Shown here one piece after another: positions 6,178-14,626 of a stretch of 17,393 nt of DNA. Both the position numbers and the translations under genes were made by a program. The notes beneath the pieces were generated by a model. It ran no database searches. It was not told the origin of the DNA and saw only the letters and a list, made by a program, of their open reading frames with translations. The stretch spans positions 1 to 17,393 of the forward strand of contig DBDQ01000080.1 of NCBI GenBank assembly GCA_002293665.1, in the 5' to 3' direction. The DNA comes from Alistipes sp. UBA928 (GTDB lineage Bacteria; Bacteroidota; Bacteroidia; Bacteroidales; Rikenellaceae). Position 1 is the first letter of the stretch. Each line of letters opens with the position of its first letter.

Positions 6178-7275
6178 ATGAAGACGATGCGAACATTTCT
6201 TTACGCGGTGCTCGTTGCGCTGGCAGCCGGGGCGGGTACCGAGAAGGCGCTGGGGCAGTTTACGATGAATTCGATAGGGAGAGGAGCCAATATAGAGACT
6301 CCTATGCCACTGGAACCCAAACCGATAGATGACCGTATAATCAATCGGGCTCACCAGAGTGTGCTCGAGCGCGAGGAGTGGAACAGGCATAATAACGTCG
6401 ATTTCCGGGTGAGCCTCACCGGCATGGTCACCCAATTCAACAAATCGTGGACGACGAATAACCAAAATAGCGTATCGAGCGAACTGTCAGCATATTACTA
6501 CCACATTTACACGCGCGACAAGTACTCGTCGACGTTTAAATTCGATGGCATCTACGGCATGAACTACATCGACGACGTGTGGTTCAAAAATCAGGATAAA
6601 CTCGAGATTTACCATCTCTCGTCGTGGAAAATGCGCGAGCAGGGCGTGCTGCGGTTCTGGGCCTACGGCGTGTCGGCGAAATTTGCGTCGCAGTTCGCCG
6701 AAGGGTTCGAATCGCGCGACAAACGGGAACAGGTGTGGAGCAATTTTATGGCGCCAGGAACGCTCAACGTCGGGGTCGGATTCACCTACACTTCGCCTTC
6801 GCCACGCCTGCCTTTTGTGGTGACTATCAACCCATTGTCTGGTGACGGGCTGTTTGTGCTCGACGATCGGATCACCGACGAAAGAAGGCAAAAACTGGGT
6901 ATTCCGGTGCCGCGAGCCTCCGATGGCAGCCCGATACGATCCAAGATCGAGGGTGGGTCGAGCCTTGCGGTCGACTTTAACCGGACTTTTTCGCTGGGCG
7001 ACAGAAGGCGTACATTGCAGTATATCACCACTTTGAGCTCTTTTTACGGCTGGATGACACAGGTGGCGCGGCGCACTCCCGCAGATGGGAATGTGTCGGG
7101 GCCGGCAGCTATATTACCCACTGTGGGATGGACCAACAGACTGATTTTCAACCCGCTAAAATTCATGACGATGGAGTTCCGCACGACCTCGATCTATGAC
7201 CGCAGTCAGGTCAACCGGGTTCAGATGCAGTACTACCTGAGAGTGGGGCTAACTTATGGATTTAAAAACAGATAG
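6178..7275 (+). CDS. Exported outer-membrane-like protein, DUF3078-like
   Basis: The 365-residue product begins MKTMRTFLYAVLVALAAGAG, a signal peptide, so it leaves the cytoplasm. The mature protein has alternating, aromatic-rich strands: VDFRVSLTGMVTQFNKSW, SVSSELSAYYYHIYTRDKYS, a central WSNFMAPGTLNVGVGFTY, PFVVTINPLSGDGLFVLDD, and a closing YYLRVGLTYGFKNR that ends in a hydrophobic/aromatic strand. This matches my recollection of the DUF3078 outer-membrane family (function unknown), which is the assignment I would test. The start is set by the signal peptide; a TTG at 6169 would be inside the promoter. The S41 protease gene starts two bases after its stop, so the two are likely co-transcribed, and the protein could be a substrate or partner. 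Confidence 0.7.
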   Translation: MKTMRTFLYAVLVALAAGAGTEKALGQFTMNSIGRGANIETPMPLEPKPIDDRIINRAHQSVLEREEWNRHNNVDFRVSLTGMVTQFNKSWTTNNQNSVSSELSAYYYHIYTRDKYSSTFKFDGIYGMNYIDDVWFKNQDKLEIYHLSSWKMREQGVLRFWAYGVSAKFASQFAEGFESRDKREQVWSNFMAPGTLNVGVGFTYTSPSPRLPFVVTINPLSGDGLFVLDDRITDERRQKLGIPVPRASDGSPIRSKIEGGSSLAVDFNRTFSLGDRRRTLQYITTLSSFYGWMTQVARRTPADGNVSGPAAILPTVGWTNRLIFNPLKFMTMEFRTTSIYDRSQVNRVQMQYYLRVGLTYGFKNR

Positions 7276-7277
7276 AC

Positions 7278-8984
7278 GTGAATATTAAGAAGAATAAACG
7301 ACCCGCGATAGCATTGCTCATCGGTACGGGGGTATTTGTGGGACTCATGGTGGGCGTTTTTGCCAAAGCGTGGCAGCAGGCGGGGGCATACGGTGATCCG
7401 GGAACCGTCGAAGAAAACTCCTCGAAGGAAGGCTTTCGACTGTTCGACGGCTGGGGCAAGGGACGTGGAGGCATTTTCGGCGGCGGAGGACACGATAAGA
7501 TCTCGTACACAATGTCGCTCATCGAGAGTCTGTATGTCGATCCGGTGAGTGTCGACTCGCTTGCCGAGAGTGTTATTCCGCTGATACTCGAAGAGTTGGA
7601 CCCTCACTCGATCTATATTCCGGCATCTGACTTTGCCGCGGTAAGTGAACCGTTGGAAGGAGAGTTCGATGGTATAGGCGTGATGTTCAATATGTTGACC
7701 GACACCGTGGTGGTGCTTAACGTGATCCGCTCAGGGCCCAGCGACAAGGCCGGAGTGCAGAACGGCGACAGGATAATACGCATAGACGACTCGCTGGTAG
7801 CCGGACGTAAAATCCCTCAGGATCAGATAGTCAGGCGACTGCGCGGACCTCGTGGAACGCGGGTTAAGCTCGGTATCGAGCGCCAGGGGGCTGCCGATCT
7901 CGTTCCGATAACGGTGGAGCGCGGTGTGATACCGATCAAAGCGCTCGATGCGGCGTTTATGATCGCTCCCGAAGTGGGTTTTGTAAAATTGTCGACTTTT
8001 TCCCGGCTGTCGGGCAGTGAGCTTCAGAGTGCACTGTCCGAACTTGCCGTGCAGGGTATGCGGCGCCTGATCTTCGATCTGCGCGGCAACGGCGGCGGCT
8101 ACCTCGGACAGGCCATCGAGATTGCTAACATATTCTTAGCCAAGAATGAACTGATCGTCTACACCGAGGATAGGGACGGCAAACAGGATCGCATGTACAG
8201 TAACGGGCGGGGAGGGTTCACTGAAATTCCGTTGGTCGTGCTTATAGATGAAGGGAGCGCCTCGTCGAGCGAAATACTCGCTGGTGCGATCCAGGACAAC
8301 GACCGCGGCATGATCGTAGGGCGCCGCTCATTCGGCAAGGGGCTTGTGCAGAGGGAGATACCCTATCCCGACGGTTCGGCGATACGGCTGACCATAGCTC
8401 GGTACTACACCCCTTCGGGGCGGTCGATCCAGAAGCCCTACGACAATGGAACGGAGGAGTACCGGATGGATATTTACAACCGGTATTCGCATAACGAGAT
8501 GTTTTCGGCCGACAGCATACGGCAGGATTCGACGAAATATTATACCCGGAGCGGACGTGTGGTGCATGGCGGAGGCGGGATCATGCCCGACTACTTCGTG
8601 CCGGTAGATACGGTTGGGGTAACTACTTATTATCAGAGAGTTAATGGCCGCAACCTGATCTATCGCTTTGCTATGGACTGGGCGGACAGAAACAGAGCCC
8701 GGATCAACTCCGTTGTCACGACCGCCGACCTCGACGCGCTGCTGAGTGACTATCCGCGGCTGGTGGATGATTTTGTCGCCTATGCCGCACGAAATGGTGT
8801 TGCGCCTGATCGTCAGCAGATTGCGATTTCGCGACAGGTGCTCGATGCCCAGCTGAAGGCGCTGATCGGAAATAATACCGCTCTCGAATACAACGGTTAT
8901 TACGCGAAAATATATGTTATCGACACGACCATTCTGAAGGCACTTGAGGTGCTTAAAGAGATGCCGGCCGAAGTATCGAACTAA
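7278..8984 (+). CDS. S41-family C-terminal processing protease (CtpA/Tsp-like)
   Basis: The 568-residue protein has a membrane anchor or uncleaved signal at residues ~10-28, a PDZ domain at ~127-215 (core GDRIIRIDDSLVAGR) and an S41 protease domain at ~216-385. The Ser/Lys dyad is Ser329 in GSASSSEILAGAIQD and Lys354 in RRSFGKGLVQ, 25 residues apart as in CtpB and Tsp. Such enzymes trim proteins from an exposed C-terminus in the periplasm and act in envelope quality control. A C-terminal region (~385-568) is charged and of unclear role. The start is GTG at 7278, two bases after the previous stop; no nearby ATG is better. The RNase R gene follows after 15 bases, in one probable operon. Confidence 0.95.
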   Translation: MNIKKNKRPAIALLIGTGVFVGLMVGVFAKAWQQAGAYGDPGTVEENSSKEGFRLFDGWGKGRGGIFGGGGHDKISYTMSLIESLYVDPVSVDSLAESVIPLILEELDPHSIYIPASDFAAVSEPLEGEFDGIGVMFNMLTDTVVVLNVIRSGPSDKAGVQNGDRIIRIDDSLVAGRKIPQDQIVRRLRGPRGTRVKLGIERQGAADLVPITVERGVIPIKALDAAFMIAPEVGFVKLSTFSRLSGSELQSALSELAVQGMRRLIFDLRGNGGGYLGQAIEIANIFLAKNELIVYTEDRDGKQDRMYSNGRGGFTEIPLVVLIDEGSASSSEILAGAIQDNDRGMIVGRRSFGKGLVQREIPYPDGSAIRLTIARYYTPSGRSIQKPYDNGTEEYRMDIYNRYSHNEMFSADSIRQDSTKYYTRSGRVVHGGGGIMPDYFVPVDTVGVTTYYQRVNGRNLIYRFAMDWADRNRARINSVVTTADLDALLSDYPRLVDDFVAYAARNGVAPDRQQIAISRQVLDAQLKALIGNNTALEYNGYYAKIYVIDTTILKALEVLKEMPAEVSN

Positions 8985-8999
8985 AGAAAATTATTTGCT

Positions 9000-11192
9000 A
9001 TGGCAAAACGAAAAGAGAGTGCAGGGAAGAGCGTTCAAGGATCGCATATTTATGTCGGCGTGGTCGATATGACGGCGTCGGGGTCTATGTATGTGGTTAC
9101 CGGACAAGAAGATGTGGGTGATATTTTCGTCGACCATCATCGCGGTGGCCATGCCCTGAATGGCGATACGGTCGAAGTTAGGGTTATTAAGCGCAAACGC
9201 TCCGCGGGTAATGCTCGTGGTAGCGCTCGTGGCGGCATTCATGGTCATAGTGGCGGCAAAAACAATCCCCAAAGACTTGAAGGAGAGGTCGTTAAAGTCA
9301 CAGAGCGCAGTCAGCGCAGCTATGTCGGAGTGTTGGATGTGACCGAGCATGCTGTTTTTCTGAAGCCTGATACGCGAAAAATGCCGGTCGATATTTATGT
9401 TAGACGGAAGGAAGGACAGGAACTGACCGACGGCCAAAAGGCTGTGGCTAAGATAATTGACTGGCAGGAAGGAAGTAAATGTCCTGTCGGTGAGATTGTC
9501 GAAGTGCTGGGAAAGGCGGGCGAAAACGACACCGAGATGCACGCGATAATGGCCGAATTCGACCTGCCCTGGCGATTCGAGCCGCGGGTCGAACAGGCGG
9601 CCGAGGAAATCCCGAGTGAGATCACTGCCGAAGAGATAGCCCGCCGCCGCGATTTTCGTTCGGTAACGACTTTCACGATTGACCCCGAGGATGCAAAGGA
9701 CTTTGATGACGCACTGTCTATCAGGAAGCTGAGTGACGGAAACGAAAGTGATGGTTCCGGTAGCCCGCGTTGGGAAATAGGCGTGCATATTGCCGACGTA
9801 ACCCACTATGTGACACCCGGTAGTGTGGTCGACACCGAGGGCGAGGATCGCGCAACGTCGGTCTACTTGGTCGACAGAACAGTGCCGATGCTGCCCGAAA
9901 AACTCTCGAACGACCTCTGTTCGTTGCGACCGTTCGAAGAAAAACTCTGTTTTTCAGCCGTTTTCGTGATCGACGAAGAACTCACCATCCACAGCGAATG
10001 GTTCGGGCGGACGGTGATCCGTTCAGACCGACGGTTCTCCTATGAGGAAGCGCAACGGATTATCGAGACCGGCGAGGGCGATTTCGCCGTCGAAGTACTG
10101 AAATTCAACGAGTTGGCGCAGGCAATGCGGCGGCGACGTTTCGCGAAAGGAGCCATTACGTTCGATCGCGAAGAGTTTAAATTCCGGCTCGATGAAGCCG
10201 GAAAGCCGACCGGGGTTTACCACAAGGTAATGAAGGAGTCGAATCAACTGATCGAGGAGTTTATGTTGTTGGCCAACAGGCGGGTAGCTGAGTTTGTGGG
10301 ACGCAATAACAAGTCGGGGAAAAAATCTTCGCGCACTTTTGTTTATCGCGTGCACGATCAGCCGGATGAGGAAAAACTGTTGAAATTCAGCGACTTTGTC
10401 ATCCGTTTCGGCTACTACTTCCGGCCCGACAGGATCAAGGATGTGTCGAAACAGATGAATGCACTTATGGAAAAAATTAAGGGCCGAAGTGAAGAAAATG
10501 TCATCTCGACTCTTGCCATCCGCACCATGGCGAAAGCTTTCTATTCGACGGAAAATATCGGCCATTATGGGTTGGCTTTTCCCTATTACACGCACTTCAC
10601 GTCGCCCATCAGGCGCTATCCCGACATGATGGTACACAGACTGTTGGCTCACTATCTCGATGGTGGACGTAGTGCTGACAAAGCGAAGTACGAGCGACTG
10701 TGCGAACATTCGTCGGAGATGGAGGTGCGGGCCGCCGAGGCCGAACGGGCTTCAGTGAAATATAAGATGGCAGAGTTTATGCTCGACCGCATCGGGCAGG
10801 AGTTCAACGGGCATATTTCGGGGATCACCGACTGGGGGATTTATGTGGAACTCGAGGAGAGTCTGATCGAAGGAATGGTGTCGATGCGCGATGTGGCGGA
10901 TGACTTCTATCGTTTCGACGAAAACATTTATGCCGCTGTGGGTCAGGCAAGTGGACGTAAATTTACGCTTGGCGATCTGGTGCGAATTCGTGTTAAGGGC
11001 GCCGATCTTGCCCGTCGTCAGATAGATTTTTCGCTCGTTGCAACCATAGATTTCGAGACGGGACGCACCATGCCGTTGCCCGAGGCGAGGCTTCGTGAAG
11101 GAGGTTTCGGACGCCGGGGCGATGAGCGCGTGTTAGGTCGAAAAAAGGGAAAGCGGGAAAAGATCAAACTCAAGCGCAGCATGTTACAGTAG
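9000..11192 (+). CDS. rnr: Ribonuclease R (3'-5' exoribonuclease, RNB family)
   Basis: The 730-residue enzyme degrades structured RNA from the 3' end. Cold-shock-like domains span ~15-160; the RNB catalytic core spans ~215-545. Acidic metal ligands Asp228, Asp234, Asp236 and Asp237 lie in TIDPEDAKDFDDALS, in the spacing of E. coli Asp272/278/280/281, and HFTSPIRRYPDMMVHRLL (~532-548) is also present. An S1 domain (~599-680) and a basic tail (ending GKREKIKLKRSMLQ) follow. Two oddities: the usual N-terminal helix-turn-helix domain is missing, since the first cold-shock domain begins by residue ~17 and an in-frame stop lies 15 bases upstream; and a Gly/Arg/His-rich insert (~64-90) divides the cold-shock domains. 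The gene is intact. Confidence 0.96.
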   Translation: MAKRKESAGKSVQGSHIYVGVVDMTASGSMYVVTGQEDVGDIFVDHHRGGHALNGDTVEVRVIKRKRSAGNARGSARGGIHGHSGGKNNPQRLEGEVVKVTERSQRSYVGVLDVTEHAVFLKPDTRKMPVDIYVRRKEGQELTDGQKAVAKIIDWQEGSKCPVGEIVEVLGKAGENDTEMHAIMAEFDLPWRFEPRVEQAAEEIPSEITAEEIARRRDFRSVTTFTIDPEDAKDFDDALSIRKLSDGNESDGSGSPRWEIGVHIADVTHYVTPGSVVDTEGEDRATSVYLVDRTVPMLPEKLSNDLCSLRPFEEKLCFSAVFVIDEELTIHSEWFGRTVIRSDRRFSYEEAQRIIETGEGDFAVEVLKFNELAQAMRRRRFAKGAITFDREEFKFRLDEAGKPTGVYHKVMKESNQLIEEFMLLANRRVAEFVGRNNKSGKKSSRTFVYRVHDQPDEEKLLKFSDFVIRFGYYFRPDRIKDVSKQMNALMEKIKGRSEENVISTLAIRTMAKAFYSTENIGHYGLAFPYYTHFTSPIRRYPDMMVHRLLAHYLDGGRSADKAKYERLCEHSSEMEVRAAEAERASVKYKMAEFMLDRIGQEFNGHISGITDWGIYVELEESLIEGMVSMRDVADDFYRFDENIYAAVGQASGRKFTLGDLVRIRVKGADLARRQIDFSLVATIDFETGRTMPLPEARLREGGFGRRGDERVLGRKKGKREKIKLKRSMLQ

Positions 11193-11230
11193 CCGGGTGC
11201 TACCTGTAAACATATGCGGGAGACCTTGCG

Positions 11231-11872
11231 TCACTTCATGCCCGATATTTCGCGGCGGTTGGCGATGGCGTGGGAGATGGTGAGTTCGTCTGCGTACTCG
11301 ATCTCGTCGCCGAAACCGATCCCACGTGCTATTGTTGTGATTTTCAGGCCTTTGTATGCGCGCAGTCGATTCAGGATGTAGAATAGCGTAGTTTCGCCTT
11401 CGACGGTTGTAGAGATGGCAAGAATCACTTCTCTAATTTTGGCGACCGGGGCGTTATTGTCTGATCCTAAATGGTTTGCACCCGAGATATTGTCAATCAG
11501 CAAATCTATTTTCAGGTCACTCGGAGCGATCCCGGCCATCGGAGAGATGACTCCGCCCAAAACGTGGTAGAGGCCGCGGAACTGCCCTGTTTTTTCGATA
11601 GAAAGGACGTCGCCTACCTGCTCAACGACACAGATCGTGGTCGGGTCACGGGTCGGGTCACTGCAAATATCGCAAAATTCATTGTCGGACAGGCTATTGC
11701 ATCGTGCGCAATAACGAATTCCTGTGCGAAAATCGCCGATGGAACGGATCATTTGCGCAACGTCATCTTCGCTCGAACGCAATATGTGCATGGCCAAGCG
11801 CAAGGCTGTCCGGCGCCCCACACCGGGTAAATGCGAAAGTTCGCGAACGACATCATCGAGAAGTTTTGACAC
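11231..11872 (-). CDS. recR: Recombination mediator protein RecR
   Basis: RecR is part of the RecFOR machinery that loads RecA onto gaps. The 213-residue product has the N-terminal helix-hairpin-helix (LSHLPGVGRRTALRLAMHIL), a four-cysteine zinc finger (Cys55, Cys58, Cys67, Cys70) and a Toprim domain (from CVVEQVGDVLSIE to TTVEGETTLFYI). A few extra residues (GANHLGSDNNAP) lie within the Toprim domain compared with the common form. The start is GTG at 11872; an in-frame TAA lies 9 bases upstream and the next ATG would remove the helix-hairpin-helix. It is convergent with rnr, 38 bases away, and lies 62 bases downstream of batE, so it may be read from the fumarase-bat transcript. Confidence 0.95.
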   Translation of the reverse strand: MSKLLDDVVRELSHLPGVGRRTALRLAMHILRSSEDDVAQMIRSIGDFRTGIRYCARCNSLSDNEFCDICSDPTRDPTTICVVEQVGDVLSIEKTGQFRGLYHVLGGVISPMAGIAPSDLKIDLLIDNISGANHLGSDNNAPVAKIREVILAISTTVEGETTLFYILNRLRAYKGLKITTIARGIGFGDEIEYADELTISHAIANRREISGMK

Positions 11873-11934
11873 TGAGTGTTAAATTATTATGAGGAGTTAT
11901 TTAAAGTGGCAGTTCAGCTATGTGGAGGGAAATG

Positions 11935-12708
11935 CTAATCGATCATCGACACCGCGCCGGAGCGAATCCAACCGCGGCTGCCGTTAGCAACGGAGATTTC
12001 GTTCCACCCGCTCATAGCGTCAAGAACCTGCACACGGTCGCCCTCATAGAGCAAAAAGAGATCTTTTCCAGAGTTATCGGGCGAACTTTTGACCGAGGCC
12101 GAAGCGCTTGTGACAATGCCGCCGGAAGGATTCATCGTCTCAATTCGGTCACGCCGGGCGAACGAAAAGGCGAGAACGAAGAGTGCAAGGGCGGCCAAAC
12201 CGCTATAAAAGCCGACTTTGCGTACCCGACGACCAAGAGGCAGCAGGTAGAGCAACGCTCCGGCGAGCACTCCGGCGAACAGGATTATCGAGAGCCAGGC
12301 CCATTGGTCGCCGTACATAATCGCACCGAGTGAGCCCGTCCATCGTTTCAAAAAAAATTCGGGAATGGGTTCGATGCGGTTACGAGTGTAGGAACTCGCG
12401 ATAGCAAGGTTGTGAGCTATATCGGCATCGTATGGCGCAAGTCGCTGAGCCTTACTGTAATATAGAATCGACTCGCCGATCTTACCCATTTTGAACAACG
12501 CGCCGGCCTTGTTATAGTATAACTTGGCGCTCACCATGCCGCTGCGCTCGATAGAGTCGTAAAGGACTGATGCCGAGGCGTAATCGTTCGCTATGTAGGC
12601 GGCGTTGGCCTCCTCCCACAGCGCAGAATTGGCGTCCTGATCCCGGGCGACTACTGAACCTGCGCTTAAGATAAAAGCTATTAATATGCTGTATGCAAGG
12701 TATTTCAT
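11935..12708 (-). CDS. batE: BatE-like TPR and SH3 membrane protein
   Basis: The 257-residue protein has a signal peptide (1-21), TPR-type helical repeats (~28-110; for example SAKLYYNKAGALFKMGK), two membrane helices (~136-157 and ~166-184), and a C-terminal SH3-like domain (~197-255; EGDRVQVLDAMSGWNEISV, then RGWIRSGAV). This architecture is that of BatE, a partner of the Bat (Bacteroides aerotolerance) proteins, which act in the envelope and have been linked to stress tolerance. It begins 9 bases after batD ends, on the same strand, as in bat operons. No batA, batB or batC lies on either side here. ATG at 12708 is supported by the signal peptide. Confidence 0.85.
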   Translation of the reverse strand: MKYLAYSILIAFILSAGSVVARDQDANSALWEEANAAYIANDYASASVLYDSIERSGMVSAKLYYNKAGALFKMGKIGESILYYSKAQRLAPYDADIAHNLAIASSYTRNRIEPIPEFFLKRWTGSLGAIMYGDQWAWLSIILFAGVLAGALLYLLPLGRRVRKVGFYSGLAALALFVLAFSFARRDRIETMNPSGGIVTSASASVKSSPDNSGKDLFLLYEGDRVQVLDAMSGWNEISVANGSRGWIRSGAVSMID

Positions 12709-12717
12709 AATCGCAAA

Positions 12718-14559
12718 TTATTTTAATGCCGATTCCAATTCGGATATGAGTGCCACTCCTTCGCGATAAATTTCGCCCATTCGCGACGATGCTACGGGCG
12801 AATATTGCGCCTCCTCACACTCCGAGATAATTCGCACATACTCAAGACTTTGTGCCTCGGGGACGTTCCGTTCGAAGAGTTCCTCGCGGATGCGTTCTTT
12901 GGTGAGGTCGGCCATCGGAATATCGAATTTATCGCTCATGTAACCCCACAAAGCTTTGAGCATTTCGTCGTAAAAGCCGTGCCTATCATCGCGTTTCATA
13001 GAGGTCTCGGCGGTACGAAAACGCCTGAGAGCCACCTTATTAGCACGTTTACCACGAACAAACCTGTCACTCTGCATATTGCGCAGATAACGCGGCAGGG
13101 CGAGGAATCCGACAAAGAAGACCACTGCTAAAAACGCCAACAGCCCGAAATAGAGCGGACTGGCCATGAAAGCCCGTCCTTTGGAGCGCAGGCCGGGCGC
13201 ACCGCGTTTGATGAACTGAATATCCTGGTCGAAAACTCTCAGATCTTCGCGCGTAATGCCGCTAACAATGCCGCCACCGGGTCTCGAAAGGGCGGTCGAA
13301 TCGGCCGCGACTTCAATGGAAGTTTCTCGCGATGAGAGCGTTGCGTAACGTCTCTGTTGTGGATCGAAATATGAAAATTCGAATGCCGGGATTGTATAAA
13401 GCCCGTCGGAACGCGGAATAAATGGGAACGAAAATTCTCTGTAACCATTGGTACCTGCGCGTGTGTGGCGGGTATTATCGGATGTGGTAACATTGTATTG
13501 TTCAAATGATTGCGGCAGCGAAAGCTTGGGCGCGCGGATCAGCGGGAAGTTGCCCGTACCCGACAGTCGCAGAGTGTAAGTGCCTGACTGATTGGCGTTC
13601 ATAGCGCTCGGCGGAGGCGTGGCCTCGAGCCGGAACTCGCCCACCGCGCCGTCGAAACTTGCGGGCGCACCGTCGGGCCACTCGCGGACGTCGATCCGAA
13701 CGGATTGCGAAGCAAGCCTTTTGTTCACATGACGTATATTTTGCCCGCCTAAAAAGTCGTCGAAGATACTGCGCGGCGCCGTGCTTTGCTCTTGGAATAT
13801 CACGTTGACGGTCGCCTCAAACGGCTCAATAGCCAGAGTACCTGATTGTTGCGGATAGAGCAGATAGTCCTTTAACAGCCACGTGTCGTAAACGCGATTG
13901 TTGTAGGTTTCGCGTCCGGGCGTGGGATCGCCGGGGGGGGTGATGTCCTGCTGCCAGAAGCCGTTGAAAGCTGGGAGTTTCTGATTATCGAGCCCCGAGA
14001 CCAAAATATTCCGGGCGTACAGTTTGAGCGTCACGACGATCGGCTCTCCCTTATAAACATCTGTACGATTGGCCGTTACACGCAAAAAAGCATCGGTGTC
14101 GGAAATCTCGTAGTTACTCCCCTGCCCTGCCGCCGCACCACCATGTCCCGCCGCCCCGTCCTCGGGTGGAGCCACCACTTCGATAGTCATCGCACGGGTC
14201 GAGTAACTCTTGCCGGAAACGACGGCGCCGGCGGCCGAAATAGTGTGAAGTCCGGCCGTAACTCCTCTGATTACAAAGGTATATGTCGTTGCTTCGGTGC
14301 GTACTGTTTCGCCGCCAGCGATTGAGAGGTCGTAGCCGTATGATTCCGACGGCCCGGCCAACACTTCGAAACCCTCGATGGAGGGAGGCGTGAAGGTGAT
14401 TTGCTCCGGGGCGGCATTACCCACCACGAACTCGATACGAAACGGCGTGCCGGTCTCGACAGCCGTAGGGGCGGTTACATCGAAGGTGACAGCACCCTGA
14501 GCGAGCGCGGCAGCGATCGTTAATAAAATGGCTAATGTGCTTAATATCAGTTTTTTCAT
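12718..14559 (-). CDS. batD: BatD-family exported/membrane protein
   Basis: The 613-residue protein starts MKKLILSTLAILLTIAAALA, a signal peptide. The periplasmic part (~22-465) holds several immunoglobulin-like strands rich in Thr/Val, with the pattern of BatD (VTANRTDVYKGEPIVVTLKL, and the central DGAVGEFRLEA). A membrane helix (~466-489; LLAFLAVVFFVGFLAL) leads to a cytoplasmic helical region (490-613; ALWGYMSDKFDIPMADLTKE). BatD forms envelope complexes with the von Willebrand-type BatA and BatB. A longer reading starting at TTG 14601 would add 14 residues from a repeat; the signal peptide fixes ATG 14559. A hydrophilic Gly/Ala-rich break (~135-148) separates two folds. It is followed by batE after 9 bases. 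Confidence 0.87.
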   Translation of the reverse strand: MKKLILSTLAILLTIAAALAQGAVTFDVTAPTAVETGTPFRIEFVVGNAAPEQITFTPPSIEGFEVLAGPSESYGYDLSIAGGETVRTEATTYTFVIRGVTAGLHTISAAGAVVSGKSYSTRAMTIEVVAPPEDGAAGHGGAAAGQGSNYEISDTDAFLRVTANRTDVYKGEPIVVTLKLYARNILVSGLDNQKLPAFNGFWQQDITPPGDPTPGRETYNNRVYDTWLLKDYLLYPQQSGTLAIEPFEATVNVIFQEQSTAPRSIFDDFLGGQNIRHVNKRLASQSVRIDVREWPDGAPASFDGAVGEFRLEATPPPSAMNANQSGTYTLRLSGTGNFPLIRAPKLSLPQSFEQYNVTTSDNTRHTRAGTNGYREFSFPFIPRSDGLYTIPAFEFSYFDPQQRRYATLSSRETSIEVAADSTALSRPGGGIVSGITREDLRVFDQDIQFIKRGAPGLRSKGRAFMASPLYFGLLAFLAVVFFVGFLALPRYLRNMQSDRFVRGKRANKVALRRFRTAETSMKRDDRHGFYDEMLKALWGYMSDKFDIPMADLTKERIREELFERNVPEAQSLEYVRIISECEEAQYSPVASSRMGEIYREGVALISELESALK

Positions 14560-14570
14560 TAACAACTCTG

Positions 14571-14602
14571 ATTGCTTCGTACTGCCCAGCAGTCTCCGCA
14601 AT
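14571..14602. repeat. REP-like dispersed-repeat palindrome between fumarase and batD
   Basis: Outer arms ATTGC (14571-14575) and GCAAT (14598-14602) enclose an inner stem ACTGC (14581-14585), loop CCA, GCAGT (14589-14593). On the minus strand it reads CGTCATTGCGGAG, then ACGAAGCAATC, very close to the 'GTCATTGCGAG...GAAGCAATC' palindromes scattered between genes in many unrelated bacteria. It sits in the 67-base gap before batD. Confidence 0.65.
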
Positions 14603-14626
14603 GACGGAACGTAAAATGTCCGATTT

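Noticed and set aside
11193..11230. Terminator between the convergent rnr and recR genes
   Set aside because: The 38-base gap shows no clear stem or T-tract.
14560..14601. Longer BatD start at TTG 14601
   Set aside because: It would translate through the dispersed repeat and place 14 residues before a clean signal peptide.
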